From: Prodigiosinella aquatilis | Lineage (GTDB): Bacteria > Pseudomonadota > Gammaproteobacteria > Enterobacterales > Enterobacteriaceae | Assembly (NCBI GenBank): GCA_030388725.1 | Contig: CP128857.1 | Coordinates: 4,216,001-4,280,000 of the forward strand | Direction of reading: 5' to 3' | Length of the DNA: 64,000 bases | Shown here: one piece after another, positions 9,231 to 17,798 of the stretch | Layout of the letters: each line of letters starts with the position of its first letter | Position numbering within the stretch: position 1 is the first letter of the stretch | Position numbers and translations under genes: made by a program | Notes under the pieces: model-generated | Database searches by the model: none | Seen by the model: the letters and a program-made list of their open reading frames with translations, nothing else | Told to the model about the DNA's origin: nothing

Positions 9231-10364
9231 TTAACGGGTCAAATCATCAAAGAACTTTTTCACACCCTCAAAAAAGTTTTTGGAGCGCGGACTGTTCCGT
9301 TCACCGGATGGACCACCAAAACTTTCGTCCAATTCCTGTAACAGTTGTCTCTGACGCTCATTCAGCTTAACCGGGGTTTCTACCACAACACGGCACAATA
9401 AATCACCCTGAGCTCCGCCACGTACTGATTTAACGCCTTTACCACGCATTCTGAACAGTTTGCCAGTCTGTGTTTCTTCTGGCACTTTTAGTTTTACACG
9501 CCCATCCAGTGTAGGGACTTCAATCTCTCCCCCCAACGCTGCCATGGCAAAATTTATTGGCACTTCACAGTATAGGTTATTATCTTCACGCTGGAAGATG
9601 GGGTGTTGCCGGACCTGTACCTGAACATACAAATCTCCGGCTGGAGCGCCAAACTCCCCTGCTTCACCCTCACCAGAAAGCCGGATCCGGTCACCGGTAT
9701 CAACCCCAGCCGGAATTTTAACCGATAGTGTTTTGCTTTTCTCTACACGCCCGTGACCATGACATTTCACGCAGGGATCTTTAATGATTTTTCCACGACC
9801 ATGGCAATGCGGACAAGTCTGCTGAACCGTGAAAAAGCCCTGACGCATCTGAACCTGACCATTGCCATGACAAGTAGGACAAGTTACCGGTGAACTGCCG
9901 GGTTTGGCGCCGCTGCCATGGCAAACATCACACTCTTCCAACGCGGGGATACGGATTTCTTTGGTGACGCCACGAACAGCCTCTTCTAGCGTCAATTCCA
10001 TGTTATAACGTAAATCGGCACCACGACTTGCACGCTGACGGCGATTGCCACCAAAGATATCGCCAAAAACGTCGCCAAAAATATCACCGAAATCGGCACC
10101 ATTACCACCACCGAAACCGCCACCACCCATACCACCTTGCTCAAATGCGGCATGGCCATACTGGTCATAAGCTGCGCGTTTCTGCGCATCGGTTAAAATT
10201 TCATAAGCTTCTTTGACTTCTTTAAACTTGGCTTCAGAGCTTTTATCATCAGGATTGCGATCCGGATGATATTTCATCGCTAAACGCTTATAAGCCTTCT
10301 TGATTTCACGCTCATCGGCACTGCTGGAAACACCTAACGTCTCGTAGTAATCTTGCTTCGCCAT
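9231..10364 (-). CDS. dnaJ: Chaperone DnaJ (Hsp40)
   Basis: DnaJ delivers substrates to DnaK and stimulates its ATPase. It shows the J domain with HPD in YHPDRNPDD (about 33-41) and the Gly/Phe-rich segment (GGGGFGGGNGADFG). Four CxxCxGxG zinc repeats follow (CDVCHGSG, CPTCHGNG, CPHCHGRG, CVKCHGHG), then the C-terminal substrate-binding domains. The length of 377 residues is close to E. coli (376). It follows dnaK by 110 bases, a gap that contains a strong hairpin. Confidence 0.98.
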   Translation of the reverse strand: MAKQDYYETLGVSSSADEREIKKAYKRLAMKYHPDRNPDDKSSEAKFKEVKEAYEILTDAQKRAAYDQYGHAAFEQGGMGGGGFGGGNGADFGDIFGDVFGDIFGGNRRQRASRGADLRYNMELTLEEAVRGVTKEIRIPALEECDVCHGSGAKPGSSPVTCPTCHGNGQVQMRQGFFTVQQTCPHCHGRGKIIKDPCVKCHGHGRVEKSKTLSVKIPAGVDTGDRIRLSGEGEAGEFGAPAGDLYVQVQVRQHPIFQREDNNLYCEVPINFAMAALGGEIEVPTLDGRVKLKVPEETQTGKLFRMRGKGVKSVRGGAQGDLLCRVVVETPVKLNERQRQLLQELDESFGGPSGERNSPRSKNFFEGVKKFFDDLTR

Positions 10365-10390
10365 TCTTTTGCCCTGCCCTCAACATGCGT

Positions 10391-10422
10391 GCACGGGCGT
10401 AGAGTTTCCCCGACGCCCGTGC
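10391..10422 (-). other. Hairpin in the dnaK-dnaJ intergenic region
   Basis: A perfect 10-bp inverted repeat (GCACGGGCGT at 10391-10400, ACGCCCGTGC at 10413-10422) encloses a 12-base loop. There is no T run after it on the minus strand, so it is unlikely to be a full terminator. It could be a processing or stabilising element that sets dnaJ below dnaK. Confidence 0.6.
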
Positions 10423-10474
10423 TTGGTTGCCAGCAACAGTATGAGTTACCGCTACCGTGCCCGCTTAAGGGCGA

Positions 10475-12397
10475 TTATTTCTTGTCTTTTACTTCTTCGA
10501 ATTCAGCGTCGACAACATCGTCATCCTGATGAGCCGCATTGTCACCAGCACTTGCACTTGCGTCAGCACCAGCTTGTGCCTGCTGTTGCTGCGACGCTTC
10601 CAACAGTTTGGTGGACGCTTCAGCCAGTGATTGAATCTTCGCTTCAATATCAGCTTTGTCTTCAGATTTCAACGCACCTTCCAATGCTTTCAGAGCGTCA
10701 TCAATCGCCGTCTTATCACTATCAGCCAGTTTATCACCAGACTCTTCCAGCTGTTTACGGGTACTGTGCAACAGATGGTCACCCTGATTGCGCGCCTGTA
10801 CCAGTTCTTCGAACTTGCGATCTGATTCAGCATTGGCTTCTGCATCACGTACCATGCTCTGGATCTCTTCTTCGTTCAAGCCGGAAGAGGCTTTAATAGT
10901 GATCTTCTGCTCACGACCGCTGTTCTTGTCTTTTGCCGAAACGTGCAGGATACCATCAGCATCAATATCAAAAGTGACTTCAATCTGCGGTATACCACGC
11001 GGAGATGGCTGAATACCATCCAGATTAAATTGGCCCAGCGACTTGTTATCGTGAGCGCGCTTACGTTCCCCTTGCAGCACATGGATAGTCACTGCGGACT
11101 GATTGTCTTCTGCCGTTGAGAACACCTGGCTGTGTTTGGTCGGGATAGTCGTGTTCTTCGCAATCAGCGCCGTCATCACACCACCCATTGTTTCTATCCC
11201 CAGAGACAATGGCGAAACATCCAGCAGCAACACGTCTTTCACATCACCAGCCAGAACGCCGCCCTGAACCGCAGCACCAATCGCTACCGCTTCGTCAGGG
11301 TTAACATCTTTGCGCGGTTCTTTACCGAAGAAATCGGCCACTTTCTTCTGAACCATCGGCATACGGGTTTGACCACCAACCAGAATCACATCCTGAATGT
11401 CAGAAACTGACAATCCAGCATCCTGCAATGCCACTTTCAATGGTTCCAGGGTTCGGGTAACCAAATTCTCGACCAGTGATTCCAACTTGGCGCGGGTTAC
11501 TTTAATATTCAGATGTTTAGGACCAGAGGCATCCGCCGTAATGTACGGCAGGTTGACATCGGTCTGCTGAGCAGAAGACAGCTCAATTTTTGCTTTTTCT
11601 GCTGCTTCTTTCAGACGCTGCATGGCCAGTGGATCATTACGCAGGTCAAAGCCCTGATCTTTTTTGAACTCATCGACCAGATAATTAATCATAAGGCTAT
11701 CGAAGTCTTCACCACCCAGATGGGTATCACCATTGGTCGCCAACACTTCAAACGTTTTTTCGCCATCGACATCATCGATTTCAATGATGGAAATATCGAA
11801 GGTACCACCGCCTAGATCGTAAACCGCGATAGTACGGTTACCAACCTCTTTATCCAGGCCATAAGCCAGTGCTGCCGCTGTTGGTTCATTGATGATACGT
11901 TTTACTTCCAGACCAGCGATACGACCAGCATCTTTGGTTGCCTGACGCTGAGCATCGTTAAAGTAAGCCGGAACGGTAATTACCGCTTCGGTGACGGCTT
12001 CCCCCAGGTAGTCTTCTGCCGTTTTTTTCATTTTCTTCAGCACTTCAGCTGAAATCTGCGGCGGAGCCATTTTCTGGTCTTTTACTTCCAGCCAGGCGTC
12101 ACCGTTATCTGACGCAATAATTTTGTACGGCATGATATTGGTGTCACGCTGAACTTCTTCATCTTTAAAACGACGACCAATCAGACGCTTAATCGCAAAC
12201 AGCGTATTTTTCGGGTTAGTCACCGCCTGACGTTTAGCCGGTTGGCCAACCAGAGTTTCACCGTCTTGCGTATAAGCAATGATTGAAGGGGTAGTACGAT
12301 CACCTTCGCTGTTTTCCAGTACCTTAACCTGCGTACCATCCATAATCGCTACACAAGAGTTGGTTGTACCCAAGTCGATACCAATTATCTTACCCAT
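10475..12397 (-). CDS. dnaK: Chaperone DnaK (Hsp70)
   Basis: DnaK is the ATP-dependent Hsp70 chaperone that folds nascent and stress-damaged proteins and controls sigma-32 stability. The N-terminal ATPase begins GIDLGTTNSCVAIMDG and contains the phosphate-2 motif VYDLGGGTFDIS near residue 195. The hydrophobic linker VLLLDVSPLSLG leads into the substrate-binding domain, and the protein ends with an acidic tail closing EEVKDKK. The 640 residues compare with 638 in E. coli. A sigma-32 promoter lies upstream. Confidence 0.99.
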   Translation of the reverse strand: MGKIIGIDLGTTNSCVAIMDGTQVKVLENSEGDRTTPSIIAYTQDGETLVGQPAKRQAVTNPKNTLFAIKRLIGRRFKDEEVQRDTNIMPYKIIASDNGDAWLEVKDQKMAPPQISAEVLKKMKKTAEDYLGEAVTEAVITVPAYFNDAQRQATKDAGRIAGLEVKRIINEPTAAALAYGLDKEVGNRTIAVYDLGGGTFDISIIEIDDVDGEKTFEVLATNGDTHLGGEDFDSLMINYLVDEFKKDQGFDLRNDPLAMQRLKEAAEKAKIELSSAQQTDVNLPYITADASGPKHLNIKVTRAKLESLVENLVTRTLEPLKVALQDAGLSVSDIQDVILVGGQTRMPMVQKKVADFFGKEPRKDVNPDEAVAIGAAVQGGVLAGDVKDVLLLDVSPLSLGIETMGGVMTALIAKNTTIPTKHSQVFSTAEDNQSAVTIHVLQGERKRAHDNKSLGQFNLDGIQPSPRGIPQIEVTFDIDADGILHVSAKDKNSGREQKITIKASSGLNEEEIQSMVRDAEANAESDRKFEELVQARNQGDHLLHSTRKQLEESGDKLADSDKTAIDDALKALEGALKSEDKADIEAKIQSLAEASTKLLEASQQQQAQAGADASASAGDNAAHQDDDVVDAEFEEVKDKK

Positions 12398-12522
12398 CTA
12401 AACATCTCCACTAAAAAGTCATATTCGGTGTGGTAGTTCAACCTAACTATGCGGGCGAAATTCTGTTTTTCAACCACCCGGTATAGTCTTCTTAATCGGT
12501 CAAACCGTTTTGGATGAAGTTA

Positions 12523-12552
12523 AGATGGGGACAACAAATCACGCATCAAGGG
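12523..12552 (-). promoter_or_regulatory. Sigma-32 heat-shock promoter of dnaKJ
   Basis: Read on the minus strand, a -35 CCTTGATG (12545-12552) and a -10 CCCCATCT (12523-12530) are separated by about 14 bases. They match the RpoH consensus (CTTGAA / CCCCATNT) and resemble E. coli dnaK P1. The start of transcription would lie about 120 bases before the dnaK ATG. Confidence 0.88.
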
Positions 12553-12714
12553 TCAACGATGAAAAAAAAGTGGTCTTTTCCTTCTTTCGATCAAATTATT
12601 CTCAATTCGTGATGTTGTACGACTTCACCCCTCCCGTTATGACGCCGCGCTCACAAAAAAAAGAGAACAAACCAGATATGTTAATAAAAAGTAGCGCCTC
12701 AGAAAACACCTTTA

Positions 12715-12747
12715 ACAATCTGTTAAAATACCTTTGACAATCTGTTA
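12715..12747 (+). repeat. 11-bp direct repeat before satP
   Basis: ACAATCTGTTA occurs at 12715-12725 and again at 12737-12747, 22 bases apart, or about two helical turns. It overlaps the likely satP promoter (TTAAAAT near 12723). It may be a binding site for an unidentified regulator. Confidence 0.5.
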
Positions 12748-12760
12748 TTGAAGAGGATTT

Positions 12761-13339
12761 ATGCATACAAATACACTGGCAAATCCTGGTCCGTTAGGAC
12801 TGATGGGTTTTGGGATGACCACGGTTTTATTAAACCTGCATAACGCAGGCTTTTTCTCACTATCTGCCATTATTTTAAGCACAGGAATCTTCTATGGCGG
12901 TATCGCCCAGATCCTGGCTGGTATGTTGGAGTATAAAAAAGGCAATACTTTCGGTGTAACTGCATTTACTTCTTATGGTGCATTTTGGCTAACACTGGTT
13001 GCCATCATCATGCTGCCAAAAATGGGTCTGGCAGAAGCCAGTGATGCCAAATTCCTGGGTGTATTCCTTGGTCTATGGGGTGTTTTCACACTGTTTATGT
13101 TTTTTGGCACGCTGTGCGCCAATCGCGCATTACAATTTGTATTTGCCAGCCTGACATTACTATTCGCACTGTTGGCTATCGGTAATTTTACTGGTAACCA
13201 TGGATTGATAATTTTTGCTGGTTATGAAGGGATTATCTGTGGTGCCAGTGCAATTTATCTCGCAATGGCTGAAGTGGTGAACGAACAAATGGGACGGACT
13301 ATTCTGCCTATTGGTGCCCCCGCTTCCAGTACACACTGA
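12761..13339 (+). CDS. satP: Acetate/succinate-proton symporter SatP
   Basis: SatP (YaaH) belongs to the GPR1/FUN34/YaaH family of six-helix inner-membrane carriers that import acetate and succinate with protons. The family signature NPGPLGLMGFGMTT lies at residues 8-21, and six hydrophobic segments follow. The length is 192 residues (E. coli 188). An AGAGGA ribosome site precedes the ATG. It is divergent from dnaK and convergent with the MFS gene. Confidence 0.95.
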   Translation: MHTNTLANPGPLGLMGFGMTTVLLNLHNAGFFSLSAIILSTGIFYGGIAQILAGMLEYKKGNTFGVTAFTSYGAFWLTLVAIIMLPKMGLAEASDAKFLGVFLGLWGVFTLFMFFGTLCANRALQFVFASLTLLFALLAIGNFTGNHGLIIFAGYEGIICGASAIYLAMAEVVNEQMGRTILPIGAPASSTH

Positions 13340-13356
13340 CAGATATTCTGACAAAG

Positions 13357-13391
13357 AAAAAAACAGGCCCGGTTACCGGGCCTGTTTTTTT
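13357..13391. terminator. Bidirectional terminator between satP and the MFS gene
   Basis: A perfect 11-bp stem (AACAGGCCCGG/CCGGGCCTGTT) with a TTA loop is flanked by A-rich sequence on the left and seven T on the right, so it can stop transcription from both convergent genes. Confidence 0.93.
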
Positions 13392-13402
13392 ACATATACA
13401 GG

Positions 13403-14731
13403 TCAAATACTGGCAGGCGAACTTATGTTATCCAGGCCCTCGACAATACTCTCATCCTCACTGCGGATATCATGTCGCAAATAAATGCCCAGCAATACTC
13501 CTACGCCCGACAATGCCAGTACATAGAATGCAGGAGCCAGCGGCGTCAATTTCATAATCAAGGTTACGAAAATAGGGGTTAATCCACCAAAAATAGCGTA
13601 AGCCACATTATAGGAGAACGAAATCCCGGAGAAACGCACCTCTGCCGGAAATGCTTTGACCATCACATAAGGAACCGCACCGACAATACCAACGCTGAAT
13701 CCAGCCAGCGCATAACTGACAAATAACAAGGTGTGATCTTTAGCCGCGCTCGTGTAAAAAAACCAGCTACAGACCGCTAGTAACAGGCTACCGATAATAA
13801 ATGTCCTACTGGCACCGAGACGATCGATAGTCAATCCGGCCGTAACACACCCTAATGCCAGAGCAATGGTCGCCAGGCTATTTGCCTGCAACGCCAGCGC
13901 TGGAGCTATACCATGCAATTTCTGCAGATAGGTCGGGGACATCAGAATCACCACGACAATTCCCGCAGATAGCATCCAGGTTAACAGCATGGAGACTACG
14001 ACTGCCTTCCTATGATTGACCACCACGGATTTTAACGGCAATTCGTCAGCCAGCTTTTTGTGTGCCTGCATTTCCATGAAAATAGGTGTTTCCTGTAGCC
14101 AACGGCGTAAATACATCGCCAGCAGACCGAAAATCCCACCAATAAAGAAAGGAATGCGCCAACCACCCATGATGATTTGTGCCTGTGACATCACGGAGTT
14201 CAGTGCTGTCGCAATCAACGACCCCAGCAAGATACCAAGCGTCAGTCCCGCTGTCAGTATGCCGCAGGCAATACCTATGCGCGAACGGGGGACATGCTCG
14301 GAAACAAATACCCATGCCCCTGGCACTTCGCCGCCAACCGCCGCCCCTTGCAATACTCGCATTAGCAGCAGTAGCAACGGCGCGGCAATCCCCGCTGACA
14401 CATAAGTCGGCAACATCCCCATACCCAGAGTTGGTAGAGCCATCAGGAGGATACTTAGACTGAACATCTTCTTACGACCGACCAAATCGCCAAAGTGCGC
14501 CATGATGATCCCACCCAGCGGCCTGGCCAGATAACCTGCTGCAAAAATACCAAAGGTTTGAACCTGACGCAGCCAGTCAGGTATATCTGCCGGGAAAAAG
14601 AGGTCACCAATCACTGCAGCAAAAAAGACGAAAATGATGAAATCATAAAACTCCAGGGCCCCGCCTAGCGCAGCCAGAGAGAGGGTTTTGTAGTCCTGCC
14701 GGTTTAACCGACGATGTTGTTCGTAATGCAT
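13403..14731 (-). CDS. MFS transporter, metabolite:proton symporter family
   Basis: This is a 442-residue major facilitator superfamily carrier with about 12 membrane segments. It belongs to the metabolite:H+ symporter group that includes ProP, KgtP and ShiA. Supporting motifs are ALEFYDFIIF in helix 1, RPLGGIIMAHFGDLVGRKKMF between helices 2 and 3, and LLMRVLQGAAVGGEVPGAWVFVSEH in helix 4. The substrate cannot be told; an organic acid, betaine or amino acid is plausible. E. coli has no homologue between satP and mogA, so it is an accessory insertion in a core block. It appears monocistronic. Confidence 0.85.
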   Translation of the reverse strand: MHYEQHRRLNRQDYKTLSLAALGGALEFYDFIIFVFFAAVIGDLFFPADIPDWLRQVQTFGIFAAGYLARPLGGIIMAHFGDLVGRKKMFSLSILLMALPTLGMGMLPTYVSAGIAAPLLLLLMRVLQGAAVGGEVPGAWVFVSEHVPRSRIGIACGILTAGLTLGILLGSLIATALNSVMSQAQIIMGGWRIPFFIGGIFGLLAMYLRRWLQETPIFMEMQAHKKLADELPLKSVVVNHRKAVVVSMLLTWMLSAGIVVVILMSPTYLQKLHGIAPALALQANSLATIALALGCVTAGLTIDRLGASRTFIIGSLLLAVCSWFFYTSAAKDHTLLFVSYALAGFSVGIVGAVPYVMVKAFPAEVRFSGISFSYNVAYAIFGGLTPIFVTLIMKLTPLAPAFYVLALSGVGVLLGIYLRHDIRSEDESIVEGLDNISSPASI

Positions 14732-14857
14732 AAATTACCGCGCGATACCAGAGAGTCAGGGATAAAAAACAGACATGAGTGTAAACAAGAAATTACTATA
14801 CCGGCAAAAATTTGATACACCAGCAAAGCTGAATCTTATGTTTGAAATTCTCTAACT

Positions 14858-15445
14858 TCAGTTTTTTATTTCACGAATAGCATTTTTAGGACGGAAAGCT
14901 GCTACGACATTGGGATCAGTGTCGATATATGGACCTTCCAATAATTGTATGCAGTAGGGAATACTGGCAAAAATTCCGGCGATAACCACATGACCGGTTT
15001 CATCTTTCAGGCCAGTCAGGGTTTCACGAATCGATTTCGGCTGTCCCGGCAAATTCAGTATTAATGCCTGTTTACGGATTACCCCCACCTGACGGGACAA
15101 GATGGCAGTCGGTACAAACCGCAAGCTTATTTGACGCATTTGCTCACCAAACCCAGGCATTTCACGATCGGCAACAGCCAATGTGGCATCGGGAGTCACA
15201 TCACGTCGAGCAGGCCCGGTTCCTCCGGTGGTCAGCACCAGATGGCACCCACACTCATCCACCAATTCACATAAGACTTGTTCAATCAGCGATTGCTCAT
15301 CCGGAACCAAACGGGTTTCCACTTCAAACGCGGTTGTCAGGGCGTCCGTCAGCCATTCCTGTAAAGCAGGTATCCCTTTATCTTGATAGACACCAGTGGA
15401 TGCTCTGTCAGAAACCGACACCAAACCAACACGCAGCATATCCAT
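14858..15445 (-). CDS. mogA: Molybdopterin adenylyltransferase
   Basis: MogA adenylates molybdopterin with ATP before MoeA inserts molybdate, completing the molybdenum cofactor. The MoCF domain is marked by VSDRASTGVYQDKGI, LVLTTGGTGPARRDVTPDAT and NLPGQPKSI. Three near-by ATGs are possible. The one at 15445 is preferred because AGGAG lies about 6 bases before it and it gives 195 residues, the E. coli length. It is separated from talB by about 230 bases on the same strand. Confidence 0.95.
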   Translation of the reverse strand: MDMLRVGLVSVSDRASTGVYQDKGIPALQEWLTDALTTAFEVETRLVPDEQSLIEQVLCELVDECGCHLVLTTGGTGPARRDVTPDATLAVADREMPGFGEQMRQISLRFVPTAILSRQVGVIRKQALILNLPGQPKSIRETLTGLKDETGHVVIAGIFASIPYCIQLLEGPYIDTDPNVVAAFRPKNAIREIKN

Positions 15446-15673
15446 AAACATCTCCTCTTGAGCAAAAAACTCATTTTATCAGCAGGATTATGCGTTAACT
15501 GCAAGAAATAACCACTTTCAGGACGGAAAGGCTGGTCATCAATTGTCATAACGGCAGATATCAGTTAAGTCGAACTGTTGTTGGAAAGGTTATTAAGATA
15601 CTTGATGATGCAGAATGATATTGAAAGTACAACCGACCCAGGCCGGGCCGGCTGTTTGTTGACACGACTATTT

Positions 15674-16627
15674 TTACAATAGATCTGTGATCATTTTTTC
15701 CAGTTTTTCCTGGTCTATCGCAAATTTGCGGATACCTTCGGCCAATTTGTCAACGGCCATAGGATCCTGATTATGCTGCCAGTAAAACGCAGACTCGCTC
15801 ATTCTGGCGGGACGGGCTTTCACTTCCCCTGTATAGGATAGTTTACGAGCAACTTCACCCTGGCTTTCCGCCAGTTCCTTCAATAACGCAGGCGCGATGG
15901 TCAGACGATCACAACCAGCCAGCTCGGTAATTTCACCAATATTACGGAAGCTAGCGCCCATCACCACGGTCTCATAACCATGTGATTTGTAATACTGATA
16001 AATTTCGCTGACGGAAACCACACCGGGATCTTCATGTGGCGCAAATTCTTTTTTATCACCATTGGCCTTGTACCAATCCAGAATACGTCCAACAAACGGG
16101 GAAATCAGGAATACGCCAGCTTCGGCACAAGCACGTGCCTGAGCGAAAGAGAACAGTAGAGTCAGGTTACAGTTGATTCCTTCCTTCTCTAATTGTTCGG
16201 CAGCACGAATGCCCTGCCAGGTAGCGGCCAGCTTGATCAGGATGCGATCATTGCTGATACCTGCATCATTATACAGTTTGATCAGATGCTTCGCCTTGGC
16301 AACGCTGGCTTCGGTGTCATAAGACAGACGAGCATCCACCTCGGTGGAAATTCGTCCTGGAATCAGCTTCAAAATTTCCAGACCGATATTAACCGCCAGT
16401 TTGTCGGTGGCATCAGTAAGTTGCTGCTCGCGTTTGCTACTTTGTACTCGCGCCCAGTCAATAGCATTATCAATCAATTTGCGATATTCAGGGATTTGTG
16501 CGGCATTCAGAATCAGGGAAGGGTTGGTAGTGGCGTCCTGCGGCTGGTACAGCTTCATTGCCGCGATATCGCCAGTATCAGCCACGACTGTTGTTAGTTG
16601 GCGTAGGGAAGTCAGTTTATCCGTCAT
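15674..16627 (-). CDS. talB: Transaldolase B
   Basis: Transaldolase moves dihydroxyacetone units between sedoheptulose-7-P and glyceraldehyde-3-P in the non-oxidative pentose phosphate pathway. The Schiff-base lysine is K132 in DRILIKLAATW, and DATTNPSLIL near residue 31 is the other family signature. The start MTDKLTSLRQ gives 317 residues, identical in length to E. coli TalB. Its partner transketolase is at 51.7-53.7 kb of this window. Confidence 0.97.
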   Translation of the reverse strand: MTDKLTSLRQLTTVVADTGDIAAMKLYQPQDATTNPSLILNAAQIPEYRKLIDNAIDWARVQSSKREQQLTDATDKLAVNIGLEILKLIPGRISTEVDARLSYDTEASVAKAKHLIKLYNDAGISNDRILIKLAATWQGIRAAEQLEKEGINCNLTLLFSFAQARACAEAGVFLISPFVGRILDWYKANGDKKEFAPHEDPGVVSVSEIYQYYKSHGYETVVMGASFRNIGEITELAGCDRLTIAPALLKELAESQGEVARKLSYTGEVKARPARMSESAFYWQHNQDPMAVDKLAEGIRKFAIDQEKLEKMITDLL

Positions 16628-16945
16628 GTTGGCCTTTCTCATTGTTAGTGCATGAACTGGTGGCAAAGTGCTACTGCCAGTAGCCTGATAATAACACGCG
16701 CGAAAACCGGTGCAAGTTGCCCTTTTAAAATCACACCCGCATTTTAACAGGTTATTTATACTTATAAATCATAAGGATAATTACACTATAACAGATATTG
16801 CAATAATCACGTCAAGCTGTACAGGGACTGGTGCGCTGAATATCGGCAGTGTTATCGCTGATTACCTTGCCCTCTCAGAACCATTGCCCCTTTCTTTCCA
16901 GTTTTTTGCTACAGTAGACCCATCAGAACTGAATGGGATACGCCG
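16628..16945. other. talB-yaaA divergent intergenic region
   Basis: These 318 bases contain no convincing gene. They should hold the divergent promoters of talB and yaaA. The central part (16740-16810) is AT-rich. The OxyR site expected for yaaA by analogy with E. coli could not be assigned by eye. Confidence 0.5.
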
Positions 16946-17719
16946 ATGCTAATTACTATTTCCCCTGCAAAAACACTGGACTACACCAGCCCTCTGCCAA
17001 CCGAGCGTTATACCCAGCCAGCATTGCTCGATTATTCGCGGCAACTAATTGAATATTGCAGACAGCTCACCCCGGCGGACATTGCTTCCTTGATGGGGAT
17101 TAGCGATAAACTGGCCGGACTAAATGCCGGGCGCTTTAATTACTGGCATCCAGACTTTACGCCGGAAAATGCCCGGCAGGCACTGTTGGCATTTAAAGGT
17201 GATGTATATACCGGGATGAATGCGGAAAGTTTTAGCGATACGGATTTCGATTTTGCCCAACAACATTTACGAATATTGTCCGGGCTATATGGTGTCTTGC
17301 GCCCACTGGATTTAATGCAGCCATACCGGCTGGAGATGGGAATAAAACTCGCTAACCGCGCTGGAAACAATCTCTATCAGTTTTGGGGGGATATCATCAC
17401 CGAAAAGCTGAATCAGGCGCTGAGAGAACAGGGAGACAATATCCTGATCAACCTGGCTTCTGATGAGTATTTCAAGTCGGTAAAACCGCACAAACTAAAC
17501 GCGCGCTTAATCAAACCTGTCTTTCTGGATGAAAAGAATGGCAAATTTAAAGTCATCAGTTTCTATGCCAAGAAAGCCCGTGGCCTGATGAGCCGTTTTA
17601 TTATCCAGAATCAGCTTTCTCAACCAGAACAGTTGAAAGATTTCAACCTGGAGGGTTATTACTTTGAATCCAGTGCATCCTCTGCCGATGAGTTGGTTTT
17701 TAAACGGCACGAACACTGA
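16946..17719 (+). CDS. yaaA: Peroxide stress protein YaaA
   Basis: YaaA lowers intracellular unincorporated iron during hydrogen peroxide stress and is induced by OxyR in E. coli. The family motifs ISPAKTLDY (about 5-13), AFKGDVYTGMNAE and GLYGVLRPLDLMQPYRLEMG are present, together with NLASDEYFKSV and FYAKKARGLMSRF. The length is 257 residues (E. coli 258). It is convergent with thrC. Confidence 0.95.
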   Translation: MLITISPAKTLDYTSPLPTERYTQPALLDYSRQLIEYCRQLTPADIASLMGISDKLAGLNAGRFNYWHPDFTPENARQALLAFKGDVYTGMNAESFSDTDFDFAQQHLRILSGLYGVLRPLDLMQPYRLEMGIKLANRAGNNLYQFWGDIITEKLNQALREQGDNILINLASDEYFKSVKPHKLNARLIKPVFLDEKNGKFKVISFYAKKARGLMSRFIIQNQLSQPEQLKDFNLEGYYFESSASSADELVFKRHEH

Positions 17720-17751
17720 GTGACAACAGATAACAACCAATAACACCGGAC

Positions 17752-17777
17752 AAAAAAGGTGACATGACGTCACCCTT
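17752..17777 (-). terminator. thrABC operon terminator
   Basis: On the minus strand GGTGAC-loop-GTCACC is followed by six T, about 25-45 bases past the thrC stop. The flanking AAAGG/CCTTT bases extend the stem, so it may also help end yaaA transcription. Confidence 0.75.
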
Positions 17778-17798
17778 TCCTCTGGACTCATCCTTTGC

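Noticed and set aside
12510..12737. 75-residue ORF between dnaK and satP
   Set aside because: It spans the dnaK heat-shock promoter and the satP promoter region and has no protein-like pattern.
15637..15660. GC-rich self-complementary stretch after talB (GCCGGCCCGGC)
   Set aside because: It looks like a stem, but there is no U tract or clear loop on the minus strand, so it is not called a terminator.
16710..16952. 80-residue plus-strand ORF before yaaA
   Set aside because: It runs through an AT-rich promoter region, overlaps the yaaA start, and has no recognisable similarity.
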